Of a stretch of DNA of 64,000 nucleotides, positions 1 to 9,818 are shown piece by piece. The stretch's first letter is position 1, and each line of letters starts with the position of its first letter. The translations under genes were made by a program, and so were the position numbers. The DNA is from Verrucomicrobiota bacterium. Lineage in GTDB: Bacteria; Verrucomicrobiota; Verrucomicrobiia; Limisphaerales; JACDHS01. The notes below the pieces were generated by a model that saw only the letters and a program-made list of their open reading frames with translations, had not been told where the DNA came from and made no database searches. The stretch lies in contig JACDHS010000001.1 in the NCBI GenBank assembly GCA_013820875.1, positions 23,154 through 87,153 of the forward strand, given 5' to 3'.

Positions 1-126
1 GGAGGAGCAACCGGTTGGGTCCACGCAACCTTTGCAGCCGACGGCGTGCGCCTCGAAGTGCGCTGCACCAACCAGGAAGATCCGTTGCACCGCACCGTCC
101 ATCAATTGAGCTGGCGCTCGGCTTAA
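1..126 (+). CDS. 3' end of a CDS entering from the left edge, function unknown
   Basis: Frame 1 is open from base 1 to TAA at 124-126: GGATGWVHATFAADGVRLEVRCTNQEDPLHRTVHQLSWRSA*. Not in the ORF track because no start lies in the window. Confidence 0.5.
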   Translation, partial: GGATGWVHATFAADGVRLEVRCTNQEDPLHRTVHQLSWRSA

Positions 127-154
127 CCAAGCGGACCCAAGTCATTTCGCCTGA

Positions 155-1683
155 TCATTTTTTCTGTGCAGGAACTGCGGCGCGCCAGCCTGCTTCCAGT
201 TGGGCTGTGAGTTCCCTCTGTTTTGCTGCGTGAGCGGGAATTCCTGCAAGGTTGATGTTTCCGTCCGGATCGGATTTGTAATCGTACAGTTCGAATGAAA
301 CGGCTTCGCCTGGCTTGATCCAGCGTTGCAATCGGTAGCGTTCTGTGCGGATTGAGTAACCAGTCCATCCATCTGGACGATGAATCTCGGTAAACGCCGC
401 CTTTTTCCAACTCCGCTTTGGAGTGTGCAACAACGGAACAAAGCTTGTGCCTTCAAGATGGGTTGGCGCAGGAAGTTCTGCCAGTTGAGCCAGCGTTGGA
501 AAAAGATCCACCAACTCTACCATGCCGGCGGTGCGAACGTTCTTCTTCAAATCGGGCCCACGAACGATCAGCGGGACTCGAGCATCCAGTTCGAAGTTGG
601 TCAATTTACCCCATCCGCTGTGCTCGCCGAGCTTAAAGCCGTGGTCACTCCAAAGCACAACGATGGTGTTGTTGTTTAAGCCGAGTCGCTCCAGTTCATC
701 CAGGACGCGGCCAACTTGCGCATCAACGAAGCTGATGCACGCGTAATAACCATGACGGGCGAGGCGTGCGTAGTCCTCGGGAATGGGCCGCTCCTTTGGA
801 ACATCCGTGTAGGTCATAAATTCCACGTTGTCACCGACTGCACGGGGGGCATTCGCAGGCGTTGAACGTTCCGGGCGATCGGCAAAGCGGCACGGTCATA
901 GAGATCCCAATACCTGCGCGGCGCGACAAAAGGCAGGTGTGGCTTGTGAAAACCGACAGCGAGAAAAAACGGTTGTTCCTTCTGCTTTAACTCACGCAAC
1001 GTTTCAACCGCTTGCCTGGCGATTTGTCCATCCAGCAGATCGTCGTCTTCGCAATCCGCAACTTCCGTAAGCGGACCACGTTGCGAGCGTTCCAACTCCA
1101 TTCCAATCACACCCTTGGCTTTCGCAATGTCGAATTTCTTCCAACCTGCTTCGTTGATCGCGGCGCTGAAATAGGGCGCGCGCTTTTCCGGGTCTGATGG
1201 CCCAAACTTCGGTGCGGGATAAACTTTCGACCAGGAATCAACGTCATCAAGGTGAAATACTTTGCCTACCCGGTCGGTGAAGAAGCCGTTGTCTTTGAAA
1301 AGCTGCGGGAGTGATTGAATGCCTGGCAGAGCGTCGCGAAAATTATCGTAAAGCCCATACACCTTTGCTGACGCCGGAAGCGCGCCTGTCAGCACGCTGG
1401 CCCGCGATGGTGCGCATATGGCCGTCTGGCAGTAGGCCCGATCAAAAACCACGCCTGAGCGCGCCAACCGGTCGATATTCGGGCTCTTGATGTGCTTCGC
1501 CCCGTAAGATCCGAGTTCGTTGTTAAGATCATCAATCGAGATGAATAGAATATTGGGACGCGTCGTTGTTGTCGGTTGCGCGGCGACGACGAATGTTGAG
1601 ATGAAAAGCGCCGCGGACAGCACTATTCTGATTGGTGAAAACCAGCCTGAATATTTATGCATCATTTGTAATTCCAAGATCAT
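155..1683 (-). pseudogene. Sulfatase (iduronate-2-sulfatase-like), interrupted by a single frameshift near 876-890
   Basis: ORF 814..1683 has the sulfatase N-terminus (NILFISIDDLN; CAPSRASVLTG, the Cys-type formylglycine motif). ORF 155..826 carries the C-terminal part (TIVVLWSDHGFKLGEHSGWGKLTNFE). The second frame continues upstream of its ATG as ADRPERSTPANAPRAVGDNVEFMTYTDVP. Confidence 0.8.
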
Positions 1684-1708
1684 ATCGAGCGGTCATATGA
1701 CGCTGATC

Positions 1709-3805
1709 TTACTCTCCTTCAATGGTTTCCGCCCGTACGTGCGGCAAAGCGTGCAGCGCATATTCTGCCAGCAGCTTCCGCTCCGCGGCAGCTTCGCGTA
1801 TGCGTTGGTCGAGTGTGGGACGGGAATCAATGTTCGTTTCCTGGCGCAGCAGGCTGACCATCTGAACCGCAAGCACTTCGTCAGTTGCCATGATGGTTTT
1901 CCACTGTTTATCCAAATCACCTGCGGAACGATCCAAAAGGCGCCGCGCCTGTTCCCGCGGGCTCTCGTATTTGCCGTTCCCGTCCACATCGAGAAAGATC
2001 GGATTGGTGGCCGCAAGCGTGAAGAAGGTGTTAATGCGCTGCACTTTGTCCCCGATTTTCCTGGCTTTAGTGCCGATGCTGAGGTGATCCACGCCATCGC
2101 CGAGAACAACGCACACCAAATGCGCATCGTGTTTCGAAAGAGGAACGGTGAATTCCAGCCAAAGATCTGTCGGTTGATTCGTGGTTATAGGAACAGGTTT
2201 CTCCATCACCGGTTGACCGTTCAGATAAACGATGGCGCGCCGGGGATGAACCCAGGATGGGGCGGCAACTCGCAGGCGGACATCAACGCTGCTTTTCGTG
2301 GAAGAGACTGTTTGACCCATCCGATGTTCGCCATCCACCCGAATATCCGTAAAGATTCCGAGTGCTACAGAAGTTTCTCCCCGGAGAAAACGATCACAGG
2401 CATCGTCTACATCAATCCGGGCAGGATCGTCTGTGGCGCTTGGGACATAGGTCCGTCCCCATCCGACTGCATCATCCACTGTGTGCGAGTCGGACGATCC
2501 GATGGCCGTGACTTTTTCGCCGTGGTTCAGCAGCGAAAACCAATCGCGAAAAACGTAGAGCGGATCAGGGCGGGCGCCTCCCGGATTGGTCAACTCCATT
2601 GCATCGAAAGGGAAACGCGTCCCATTGCCAAACTCGCCGGAAGCGCGATTCAATCCGGCGCGGGTGAACGGGCTGGTGGCAATGACCGGTGAACGGGGAT
2701 GGTTCAAGATTACCACCTTCGCTCCTTTGGCCCGAATTCCGTCCACCAATTGCACCCAATCGCCGAGTTTATGGTTCGGCGGAGAGTCCTTCGGGTTCAG
2801 GGGAAAGCCATTCATGTGGCCGAGCGTCGTGCTCACTTCATTGCCGGTTACTGAAGTAAAGAATTCGTTCAAACCGAGTTTCTTTTGATTCGGGCGGTAA
2901 TCGGTATTGTGATTGTGATCGGTGGCAATAGCCAATTCGACACCCTCGCCCGCCAGCGTCAGGACACGCTCATTAAGATTGGCATCGCCATGCCCGCTGA
3001 AGGTCAGCGTGTGAACGTGCGTGTCGGCAGCGATGAAGCCGGCGGTATCCACTTCACGACGAATGACCAGGGGAATGCGGATCGCTGATTTCGAAAGGCG
3101 GACTGGAACTTCTTTTTCCGCGCGGCTCCATTCCATGCCACGCGTCGCGTAAAACTTGTATTCGCCTTCCGGTAAATCAAAATTGGTTTCAGTTCCCAAC
3201 GTGTACAGCGTGCCAACACGAAGGGCAGTGCGGTTCGTCTGCACGTTAAAAAGCTCAACCGGAAGGTTGTTGCTGTCGGTGATGGTCAGCCTGGCAGGAA
3301 CAGCCTTGCCATTTGCCGCGTCACTAACGGTGACGCTCACCGATTGCATGCGAAGCAATTCGCGAACACTCTTTTCGTAGAGTCGAATGGGTCCAATCAC
3401 CATGTTGTCTCTCGTCCGGGCGGGTACAATACTCACTACATTCTCTCCATCCTTCATCGTGCCCGGGGGCAGCGGGTAGAAGAAGACGCGCGGATCCACG
3501 TCTGGGTTGATCGTGGCGATGGTGGCTCCATTGATACGCAAGACGCAACGTTCGGTCACGTCACGCTGGCGAATGGCCAGCACCCATTCAGTCGCATTTC
3601 GCTTTACTTTCAGATGAACATCAAGGCGTTCTGCCTCCGGTTGGGGAGAAACTTCCGGCCATCCTTCCATGGGTTGAGCGCCCAGATGGTGATGTTTGGA
3701 GGTGACAGCCTGGCCGCCTTCAGGGAACACGATAGATTCAGCAGCCACATTCGCGAGCGAAGCGCCGAAAACCGCCAATAAAACTAAATGTTTCAAAAAT
3801 TTCAT
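1709..3805 (-). CDS. CehA/McbA-like PHP-domain metallohydrolase, secreted
   Basis: ORF 1709..3850. Likely ATG at 3805 (MKFLKHLVLLAVFGASLANVAAES signal peptide). PHP-like DTHVHTLTFSGHGD and ATDHNHNTDY motifs. Confidence 0.75.
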   Translation of the reverse strand: MKFLKHLVLLAVFGASLANVAAESIVFPEGGQAVTSKHHHLGAQPMEGWPEVSPQPEAERLDVHLKVKRNATEWVLAIRQRDVTERCVLRINGATIATINPDVDPRVFFYPLPPGTMKDGENVVSIVPARTRDNMVIGPIRLYEKSVRELLRMQSVSVTVSDAANGKAVPARLTITDSNNLPVELFNVQTNRTALRVGTLYTLGTETNFDLPEGEYKFYATRGMEWSRAEKEVPVRLSKSAIRIPLVIRREVDTAGFIAADTHVHTLTFSGHGDANLNERVLTLAGEGVELAIATDHNHNTDYRPNQKKLGLNEFFTSVTGNEVSTTLGHMNGFPLNPKDSPPNHKLGDWVQLVDGIRAKGAKVVILNHPRSPVIATSPFTRAGLNRASGEFGNGTRFPFDAMELTNPGGARPDPLYVFRDWFSLLNHGEKVTAIGSSDSHTVDDAVGWGRTYVPSATDDPARIDVDDACDRFLRGETSVALGIFTDIRVDGEHRMGQTVSSTKSSVDVRLRVAAPSWVHPRRAIVYLNGQPVMEKPVPITTNQPTDLWLEFTVPLSKHDAHLVCVVLGDGVDHLSIGTKARKIGDKVQRINTFFTLAATNPIFLDVDGNGKYESPREQARRLLDRSAGDLDKQWKTIMATDEVLAVQMVSLLRQETNIDSRPTLDQRIREAAAERKLLAEYALHALPHVRAETIEGE

Positions 3806-3846
3806 TTCGACAGATGTAGGTTCCTCTTTTATTGCCGGAATGCATA

Positions 3847-3862
3847 TCACTCAAATGAGTGA
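3847..3862 (-). promoter_or_regulatory. Palindromic site 1 (TCACTCA-AA-TGAGTGA)
   Basis: 7-bp perfect arms, about 42 bp upstream of the 1709..3805 start; matches six other intergenic sites in the window. Confidence 0.65.
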
Positions 3863-3917
3863 AGGAAACCTGAATCGTGAGTTCGATCCTGTTGTCGCTT
3901 TGCAGCTTCGGACAGTA

Positions 3918-5489
3918 TCATGCTTCACGTTTTACGCGCTTCAACCCCGGCAAAACATCGCCCAGTTTCGCTGGCTCCGACCTCGGATATCCCAGCGCAA
4001 AATACAATTTTCGATACAACGCGAATAATTCATTATAAACCGTGACCGCTTTCGGTTCCGGCAGGATGGTGCGATACGACGGACAGAGAGCGCGTTGAGC
4101 TTCTTCGACGGTTTTGAAAATACCTGCTGCGAGGAAAGCAAAGATGGCCGAACCCAGGCTGGTGACTTCCTGCGAGGGAACCAGCACCGGCTTGTTGAAC
4201 ACATTCGCGTAAACCTGGTTCAACGTTTCATTCCTTTGCGGAATTCCCCCGCCGTTGATCACCCGGTTGATCGGAACGCCATGTTCCGCAAGTCGTTCGA
4301 GAATGATCCGCTTATGGAAAGCGGTTCCTTCGATTGCGGCAAACAATTCATCCTGCGCCGTGTGCATGAGATTCCAGCCAAACGTCACCCCGCCGAGGTT
4401 CGGGTTTGCCAGCACATTGCGATCGCCGTTGTCCCAGGTGAGCCGGATCAGCCCGGTTTGGCCCGCCCGAAACTGTTCAAGACCGCGCGAGAGTTCGGCG
4501 ACCGATGTTCCCGCGCGCCTGGCAATAGCCTCGAAAATATCGCCGGTTGCGGAGAGACCGGCTTCAATTCCTGCGAACTGCGGATGGATGGAACCGTTCA
4601 CCACTCCGAAGACACCTGGAATCGGCGATGCATTTTTCACAATTGCCATCATGCAGGTGGAGGTGCCGACCACGTTCACAACATCGCCCTCGCGAATGCC
4701 TGCGCCGATTGCGTCCCAATGCGCATCAAGGGCGCCGATTGGAACAGGAATGCCGGCACGAAGTCCGAGCTTTTGCGCCCACTCCGGGCAGAGTTCGCCG
4801 GCAACGTGATCGGAGGTGAAACAGGCGCCGGACATTTTTTCGCGCGCGCCAGCGAGAATCGGATCAACGCGACAAAGAAATACTTCAGGAGGAAGGCCGT
4901 CGAGTTCGGCGCGCCAGAGCCATTTGTGCCCCGTGGCGCAAACGCTGCGAAGCACTGATCCGGAATCGCTGACGCCGGTGAGGACTGCTGTCATCCAATC
5001 GCAATGTTCCAGCATCGTGGCCATTTGATCGCGTTTGCCTGGATTGTGGCGCAACCAATGCAGCAGTTTCGACCAACCCATTTCCGATGAATGCACGCCA
5101 CCACACCATTTAATCGCCTCCAGGCTATCACGATGCGCTGCTGTCGTAATTTCGTTCGCCTCCGTTTTCGCGCGGTGATCGCACCAGAGATAATAATCAT
5201 CCAATGGCCGGAGTTTTTGATCCACAGGAACAACCGTTGAACCAGTCGTCGCAACGGCGATTGCCAGCACATCGCGACCCTCTACATTCGAAGCCGTGAG
5301 CGCCTTCTCCATTGCGGAAACCAGCGCGTTTAAGTGGTCTTCGTGCCGTTGCGCTGCGTAATCGGGATCTTGATTTCGGCGGAGAAGGGGATAACTCGCG
5401 GTTGCAGAGCCGAGTTGTCCACGGTCGCTATCGACGAGCGACACGCGAACGCTTAATGTTCCAAAATCGATTCCGGCAACGATGGGCAT
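3918..5489 (-). CDS. araB: FGGY-family carbohydrate kinase, ribulokinase-like
   Basis: N-terminal VAGIDFGTLSVRVSLVD; DDYYLWCDHRA; GTSTCMMAI; NGGGIPQRNETLNQVYANV. Confidence 0.8.
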   Translation of the reverse strand: MPIVAGIDFGTLSVRVSLVDSDRGQLGSATASYPLLRRNQDPDYAAQRHEDHLNALVSAMEKALTASNVEGRDVLAIAVATTGSTVVPVDQKLRPLDDYYLWCDHRAKTEANEITTAAHRDSLEAIKWCGGVHSSEMGWSKLLHWLRHNPGKRDQMATMLEHCDWMTAVLTGVSDSGSVLRSVCATGHKWLWRAELDGLPPEVFLCRVDPILAGAREKMSGACFTSDHVAGELCPEWAQKLGLRAGIPVPIGALDAHWDAIGAGIREGDVVNVVGTSTCMMAIVKNASPIPGVFGVVNGSIHPQFAGIEAGLSATGDIFEAIARRAGTSVAELSRGLEQFRAGQTGLIRLTWDNGDRNVLANPNLGGVTFGWNLMHTAQDELFAAIEGTAFHKRIILERLAEHGVPINRVINGGGIPQRNETLNQVYANVFNKPVLVPSQEVTSLGSAIFAFLAAGIFKTVEEAQRALCPSYRTILPEPKAVTVYNELFALYRKLYFALGYPRSEPAKLGDVLPGLKRVKREA

Positions 5490-5504
5490 AAGTGTTTTAC
5501 TTAT

Positions 5505-5595
5505 TCAGGTGAGATGATGAATGTCGTGGCCGAGCCACAAGCCGATGCAGCCAACCGCCTCGGAATCGGTCGCGATGGCGAAGGTCGTCTCCGGT
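5505..5595 (-). pseudogene. GNAT acetyltransferase remnant
   Basis: The minus strand reads PETTFAIATDSEAVGCIGLWLGHDIHHLT*, resembling the core strand of RimJ/RimL-type GNATs (TFAIxxDGEAVGGIGLxxGxDVxR). The rest of the domain is absent. Confidence 0.45.
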
Positions 5596-5640
5596 TTTGA
5601 AGCGCGTCGGGATGGCAGTGATAATTTCCACGGCTACCAG

Positions 5641-6333
5641 TTAGTCGCGTTTCGGCAATTTCAAATTCGCCAGTCGCGTTTTCAATGTCGGGTCGGGTTC
5701 GCGGTATTCGCGTTCGGCGCGTTCCAGCGCGGGGCGGATGATGCGGGTGCGCACGTCGATTTCTTTGTTCCAAAGCGTTTGCCAGAGGATGCGCGTGTTC
5801 ATTGTCATGTCGCCGCGCGCAGATTCTTCGTCGAACTTCGGGCGGTAGAGATCGACGGCGAGTTGAAGGTGGCGGGCGAATTCTTCCTCGGTCGGATGCC
5901 CAGTTTTTTCGATGACGAGACGAAAGGCATTGAGATCCTTTTCTTCGAGCCGCTGAAGCTTGCTCACGAGCACGTCCCACGGATGCGCGAAAACAAATAA
6001 ATGTCCGTGACGTTCGACTTCAATGGCGCGTCCGCGCCAATCAATGGTGCTTTTGAAGGCGAGCGGATCGCAGACCTGGATGTAAAAGTCGGAGGATTTT
6101 TCCTGCGTCCATCCCTGTTGCTCAACGAAATCAATCAGCGTCTGATACGTGTCTTCGTCGCTGCAAATGTCGATGTCCGCGCTGGTGAATTGCGCATCAA
6201 CGAATAATTGCAAAGGAGTGGAGCCGAAGACGATGATCTCCAGGCGTCGTTGCGTCGGAAGGCGGCGCGCGAATTCGTCAAGCCGCTTTCCGGCTGGAGA
6301 TTGCCACGCGATATGGTTTCCCTGAAAAAGCAT
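5641..6333 (-). CDS. Nucleotidyltransferase, AbiEii-toxin/DUF1814-like
   Basis: IIVFGSTPLQLFVDAQFTSADIDICSDE resembles a GS-x(n)-DxD minimal nucleotidyltransferase core; HPWDVLVSKLQRLEEKDLNAFRLVIEKTG is typical of the family C-terminal region. Confidence 0.6.
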   Translation of the reverse strand: MLFQGNHIAWQSPAGKRLDEFARRLPTQRRLEIIVFGSTPLQLFVDAQFTSADIDICSDEDTYQTLIDFVEQQGWTQEKSSDFYIQVCDPLAFKSTIDWRGRAIEVERHGHLFVFAHPWDVLVSKLQRLEEKDLNAFRLVIEKTGHPTEEEFARHLQLAVDLYRPKFDEESARGDMTMNTRILWQTLWNKEIDVRTRIIRPALERAEREYREPDPTLKTRLANLKLPKRD

Positions 6334-6505
6334 AAAGTGCCTGATCGATGAGCCGCGTTGTCACGCCTTCGTCTTTTGCGAGCATGTGTCCGATGCGGAC
6401 GTCGCGTTCCGTGAGGCGGCCCTGTTCCTCGCGCAACAAAATGCGCGCGGCGATGCGGGCTTTGCGCCAGCATCGGTCGAGTCGTTCGGGCGAACTGTTC
6501 GGCAT
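6278..6505 (-). CDS. Small protein overlapping the nucleotidyltransferase start
   Basis: MPNSSPERLDRCWRKARIAARILLREEQGRLTERDVRIGHMLAKDEGVTTRLIDQALYAFSGKPYRVAISSRKAA; overlaps the downstream ORF start by about 56 bp in another frame. Confidence 0.4.
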   Translation of the reverse strand: MPNSSPERLDRCWRKARIAARILLREEQGRLTERDVRIGHMLAKDEGVTTRLIDQALYAFSGKPYRVAISSRKAA

Positions 6506-6643
6506 GAAATTCTTATAGCCGCAAACGGGGCTGGGGTCAAAGCGCATCTAAACTCGCAGCAGTCGAACGTGCGGAGGCTCATTCTTTTCCAATATCAGTT
6601 GGCGGGAAATTTTGAGCCTTCTCACGTCGTCTCCTACGAATTA

Positions 6644-8020
6644 TCAACTCTTCAAATACGCACCCTTCGCAACCAGTTCTTCGCGGAGTTTGTTTACGTC
6701 AATCTGCGATGGCGCGACACCATCGCGAACGGACATTTTCGCCGCCCGACCGGCGGCTTCGCCCATTGCCATGCACGTTGCCATCACGCGGATTGCGCCC
6801 ATGGCTTCGTGCGTGGTGGAGATGCAGCGGCCAGCAACGAGCAGGTTGTTCACCTTTGTTGGAACCAGCGAACGATAGGGAATGTCGTAACAATCGCCGC
6901 ACCAGATGAGCGTGCATCCTTCGTCGCCGGGACGATGAATGTCGATTGGATAACTTGCGACGGCGATGGCGTCATCGAATCTGCGGCAGCCCAAGACATC
7001 TTCCTGCGTCATGACATAATGCCCGACGATGCGGCGCGTCTCGCGGATGCCGAGGAACGGCGCGGTTTTGGTAAAATACGATTTTTCAAAACCAGGCACG
7101 TAACCTTTCAAATAGGTGTAAATATCATCAATCTGGCGGCGTGCTTCGATCTCGCCCATCGAGAGGCTGCGCGCGTCGGTGCCGTCCACGCCTGCGACGC
7201 GGGTCATGTTCATCCAGACTTCGCCTTCGCGCAGGCCGGTGATGATGATGGTGCGTTCGTTTGGGATCTTGAGATTTTTTTCTGCGCGCGCCTTCGCGAT
7301 GAGTTCGCGCAAGCCGACAACAATGAACTGGTGGTTCTGCCCGAAATATTCTGCTGGAATGAAATCAGTGAGGTAGGTGCGCGATTGGTTCGCGATGCTC
7401 ATGCGCAATTTTTCCGTATCCACACCGGCGATGCAGAACATGAGTGTGGGAGGTTGCATGCCGCCTTTCTCATTTCCTTTCTCGCACGGCACACCAGCGC
7501 GATACGCCACGTCACCATCGCCGGTGCAATCAACGACGATTTTTCCGAGGATGGCTTCGCGGCCACTTTTGCTTTCGGTGATGATGCCTTTGATTTTATC
7601 GCCATCCATCACGACGTCAGCGCACGCAGTGTAAAAGGTCACATCAACGCCCGCCTCAGTGAGCATTTCGAGGGCGACAGTTTTGACCGCTTCGGGTTCG
7701 ACGAGCGTGATGCCCATGTGGAGAGGGCAGGGGCGATGTTCGCTCGCGCCGTTTCGCGCTTTGAGTCGGTCGATGAATTTTTGCGGCAGCCCTTTGATGA
7801 TTTGATTTCCTTTTTGTCCAAGGAATCCGAGAACTGGCAGCCCGATGGTCATGTTGCCGCCGACAAAGCTTCGGCTTTCGATCAAGCCCACGCTCAATCC
7901 ATCTTCTGCGGCGGCTAGAGCAGTGGTCAGACCGGCGGGTCCGCCTCCAACAACGAGAACGTCATATTGGCTGCGAACCGGGACAGTTCTTTGAGGTTCT
8001 GTTATTTCGTTGATATTCAT
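6644..8020 (-). CDS. FAD-dependent oxidoreductase
   Basis: YDVLVVGGGPAGLTTALAAAEDGLSVGLIE Rossmann motif; VDCTGDGDVAYRAG; NLLVAGRCISTTHEAMGAIRVMATCMAMGEAAG. Confidence 0.85.
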   Translation of the reverse strand: MNINEITEPQRTVPVRSQYDVLVVGGGPAGLTTALAAAEDGLSVGLIESRSFVGGNMTIGLPVLGFLGQKGNQIIKGLPQKFIDRLKARNGASEHRPCPLHMGITLVEPEAVKTVALEMLTEAGVDVTFYTACADVVMDGDKIKGIITESKSGREAILGKIVVDCTGDGDVAYRAGVPCEKGNEKGGMQPPTLMFCIAGVDTEKLRMSIANQSRTYLTDFIPAEYFGQNHQFIVVGLRELIAKARAEKNLKIPNERTIIITGLREGEVWMNMTRVAGVDGTDARSLSMGEIEARRQIDDIYTYLKGYVPGFEKSYFTKTAPFLGIRETRRIVGHYVMTQEDVLGCRRFDDAIAVASYPIDIHRPGDEGCTLIWCGDCYDIPYRSLVPTKVNNLLVAGRCISTTHEAMGAIRVMATCMAMGEAAGRAAKMSVRDGVAPSQIDVNKLREELVAKGAYLKS

Positions 8021-9813
8021 TTGTTTTCTTTTTGCGCAGGGTCGTTTTTTGTCGAACCGCGCGATTCACCCCCGGCGACCGCTAATTGAGACTGGTGCAA
8101 CCGCTGATTGATGGAATTTGCCATCCACAAAATCACGGCGCCGATCGCAAACAGGATCGCTGCGAAAACTCCTATGATAAGCGCGTCCTGTCGCACAATG
8201 GCCATCAGCAAAAACATCATGACGGCAATGGCGCATGTGGCTCCTCCGCAAAGCCGCGCAGGAAGCGATGAAGGCAAGGTTGGCTCTTCGTTGCGGTGCT
8301 CTGTCCGATGGGCCGTGACGCGCTCCCATCCTGCGTGAGTTTTCCTGATTGAAAGTTGTGCGATGACCAGCAGCAAAAGAGGAAAAGCGGTGCCCATGAC
8401 GATTTCGGACATCCGCACATTTGTTTGCACCAGTTGAACCAGAGGGGCGAGAGTTTCGATTTGCGTGAACCAGCCATCTTTGCCGAGTCCGAATTTGACG
8501 ACCATACCTGCGACAATGCTCAGAACCGTCACCATCCACGCTGTGCCCAAACCGATCTTTCGGGAAAACAATCCCCAGATCGTTGGCAACACCAGCGGGC
8601 CAGTCAGCATCGCCACGGAGGCGAGAATATAACCAGTGTAGGTGCCGAGGCGCGGGATCAACAGCGCGCCGGCCATTGCGATTCCGCCAAGCAACAGGGA
8701 AATGAGGCGTCCCGCCATGACCAATTCCCGTTCGCTGGCTGTTGGACGCAACTTCCCCCGATAGAATTCCGTGGTGAATGCGCCGGCAAAGACGTTGAGA
8801 AAAGTGGTCGCCATGCTGGCTGTGGCCGAGCACATCGCTGCGATCATTAGTCCGAGCATTCCCGCGGGCAGAACCGCTTTGCATGCCAGGATGTAGGCCT
8901 GCTCGGGATTCGCGTTGGGATCGATCAACCGGTAAACCATTGGCGGCAGCATCCAGATGAGCGGGCTGATCAGGTAGAGAGCGCCGAATAAATAGGATGA
9001 TTTTTGCGCGTCCCTTCCCGATGGCACGCAGGCAAAACGTTGCACATAGGCCCATTCGCCGCCCATCTTGAAAAAGAAAACGAGCATCCAGCCTGCGAGG
9101 AAAAACCAGGTGAATTCGCCTGCCACCGGAGAAAAGAAACCTTCTGGAGCAGCTTCAATGAATCCGCCGACTCCGCCGACGCGGGCCAGGATCATCGGCA
9201 CAACGACAAATACCGAAACGGTCAGGATGATGAATTGCAGCGCATCGGTCATCAGGACCGCCCAGAGTCCGCCGCCAGTTGTGATGGCGACGACCACCAG
9301 GCAAGTGATCACTGAGGCAAATGTGACGGAAAGATTTCCGGTGGCCGGGTCAGCGAGCATGTGCCCCGGTGAAAGAGGAACCAGGGCGCAAACCATAACG
9401 GCCAGGGCGTAAATGGCTCCGCCCATCGTAAAGATTCCGATCGTTCCCTGGAGCCAGGTGTAGAATTGCACCAGCGATTTGCCAAAGCGCGCATCGAGAA
9501 ATTCTGCCGCGGAGTCGTAGCCAAAACTTTTCCAGCGCGCGGCGAGAAGCCAGCCCACCAAAAGTGCGGCAATGCCGATGACAAAAAGAATCGAAACCCC
9601 AACCATCCCGTGTCGGTAGGCAATCCCGCCCCAGACCACGAATGTGCCGGCGGAGAAGGTGGTCATGAAAGCGGACAAGCCAGAAAGCCACCAGGGAGAT
9701 TGTCCTCCTGCGGCGAACATTTCGCGCGTGTTCTTCAGGCGAACGAAAATGCAGCCCATGGCCAGGAGCCCGGCTACATAAATTCCGAATACAAGGAGAT
9801 CAAGTGCATTCAC
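8017..9813 (-). CDS. Sodium:solute symporter family protein
   Basis: Many TM segments; FAAGGQSPWWLSGLSAFMTTFSAGTFVVWGGIAYRHG is typical of the SSS family. Its stop overlaps the next ATG by 4 bp (translational coupling). Confidence 0.85.
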   Translation of the reverse strand: MNALDLLVFGIYVAGLLAMGCIFVRLKNTREMFAAGGQSPWWLSGLSAFMTTFSAGTFVVWGGIAYRHGMVGVSILFVIGIAALLVGWLLAARWKSFGYDSAAEFLDARFGKSLVQFYTWLQGTIGIFTMGGAIYALAVMVCALVPLSPGHMLADPATGNLSVTFASVITCLVVVAITTGGGLWAVLMTDALQFIILTVSVFVVVPMILARVGGVGGFIEAAPEGFFSPVAGEFTWFFLAGWMLVFFFKMGGEWAYVQRFACVPSGRDAQKSSYLFGALYLISPLIWMLPPMVYRLIDPNANPEQAYILACKAVLPAGMLGLMIAAMCSATASMATTFLNVFAGAFTTEFYRGKLRPTASERELVMAGRLISLLLGGIAMAGALLIPRLGTYTGYILASVAMLTGPLVLPTIWGLFSRKIGLGTAWMVTVLSIVAGMVVKFGLGKDGWFTQIETLAPLVQLVQTNVRMSEIVMGTAFPLLLLVIAQLSIRKTHAGWERVTAHRTEHRNEEPTLPSSLPARLCGGATCAIAVMMFLLMAIVRQDALIIGVFAAILFAIGAVILWMANSINQRLHQSQLAVAGGESRGSTKNDPAQKENK

Positions 9814-9818
9814 TGGAC

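Noticed and set aside
1520-2692. 390-aa + strand ORF spanning the sulfatase start and a PHP hydrolase
   Set aside because: Antisense shadow ORF crossing two real minus-strand genes; no recognisable domain.
5521-6000. 159-aa + ORF (MSWPSHKPMQ...)
   Set aside because: Antisense to the nucleotidyltransferase and the GNAT remnant; no coding support.
6386-7918. 510-aa + strand ORF opposite the FAD oxidoreductase
   Set aside because: Antisense to a confidently recognised family; its Ala/His/Asp-rich composition is typical of a shadow ORF in a GC-biased gene.
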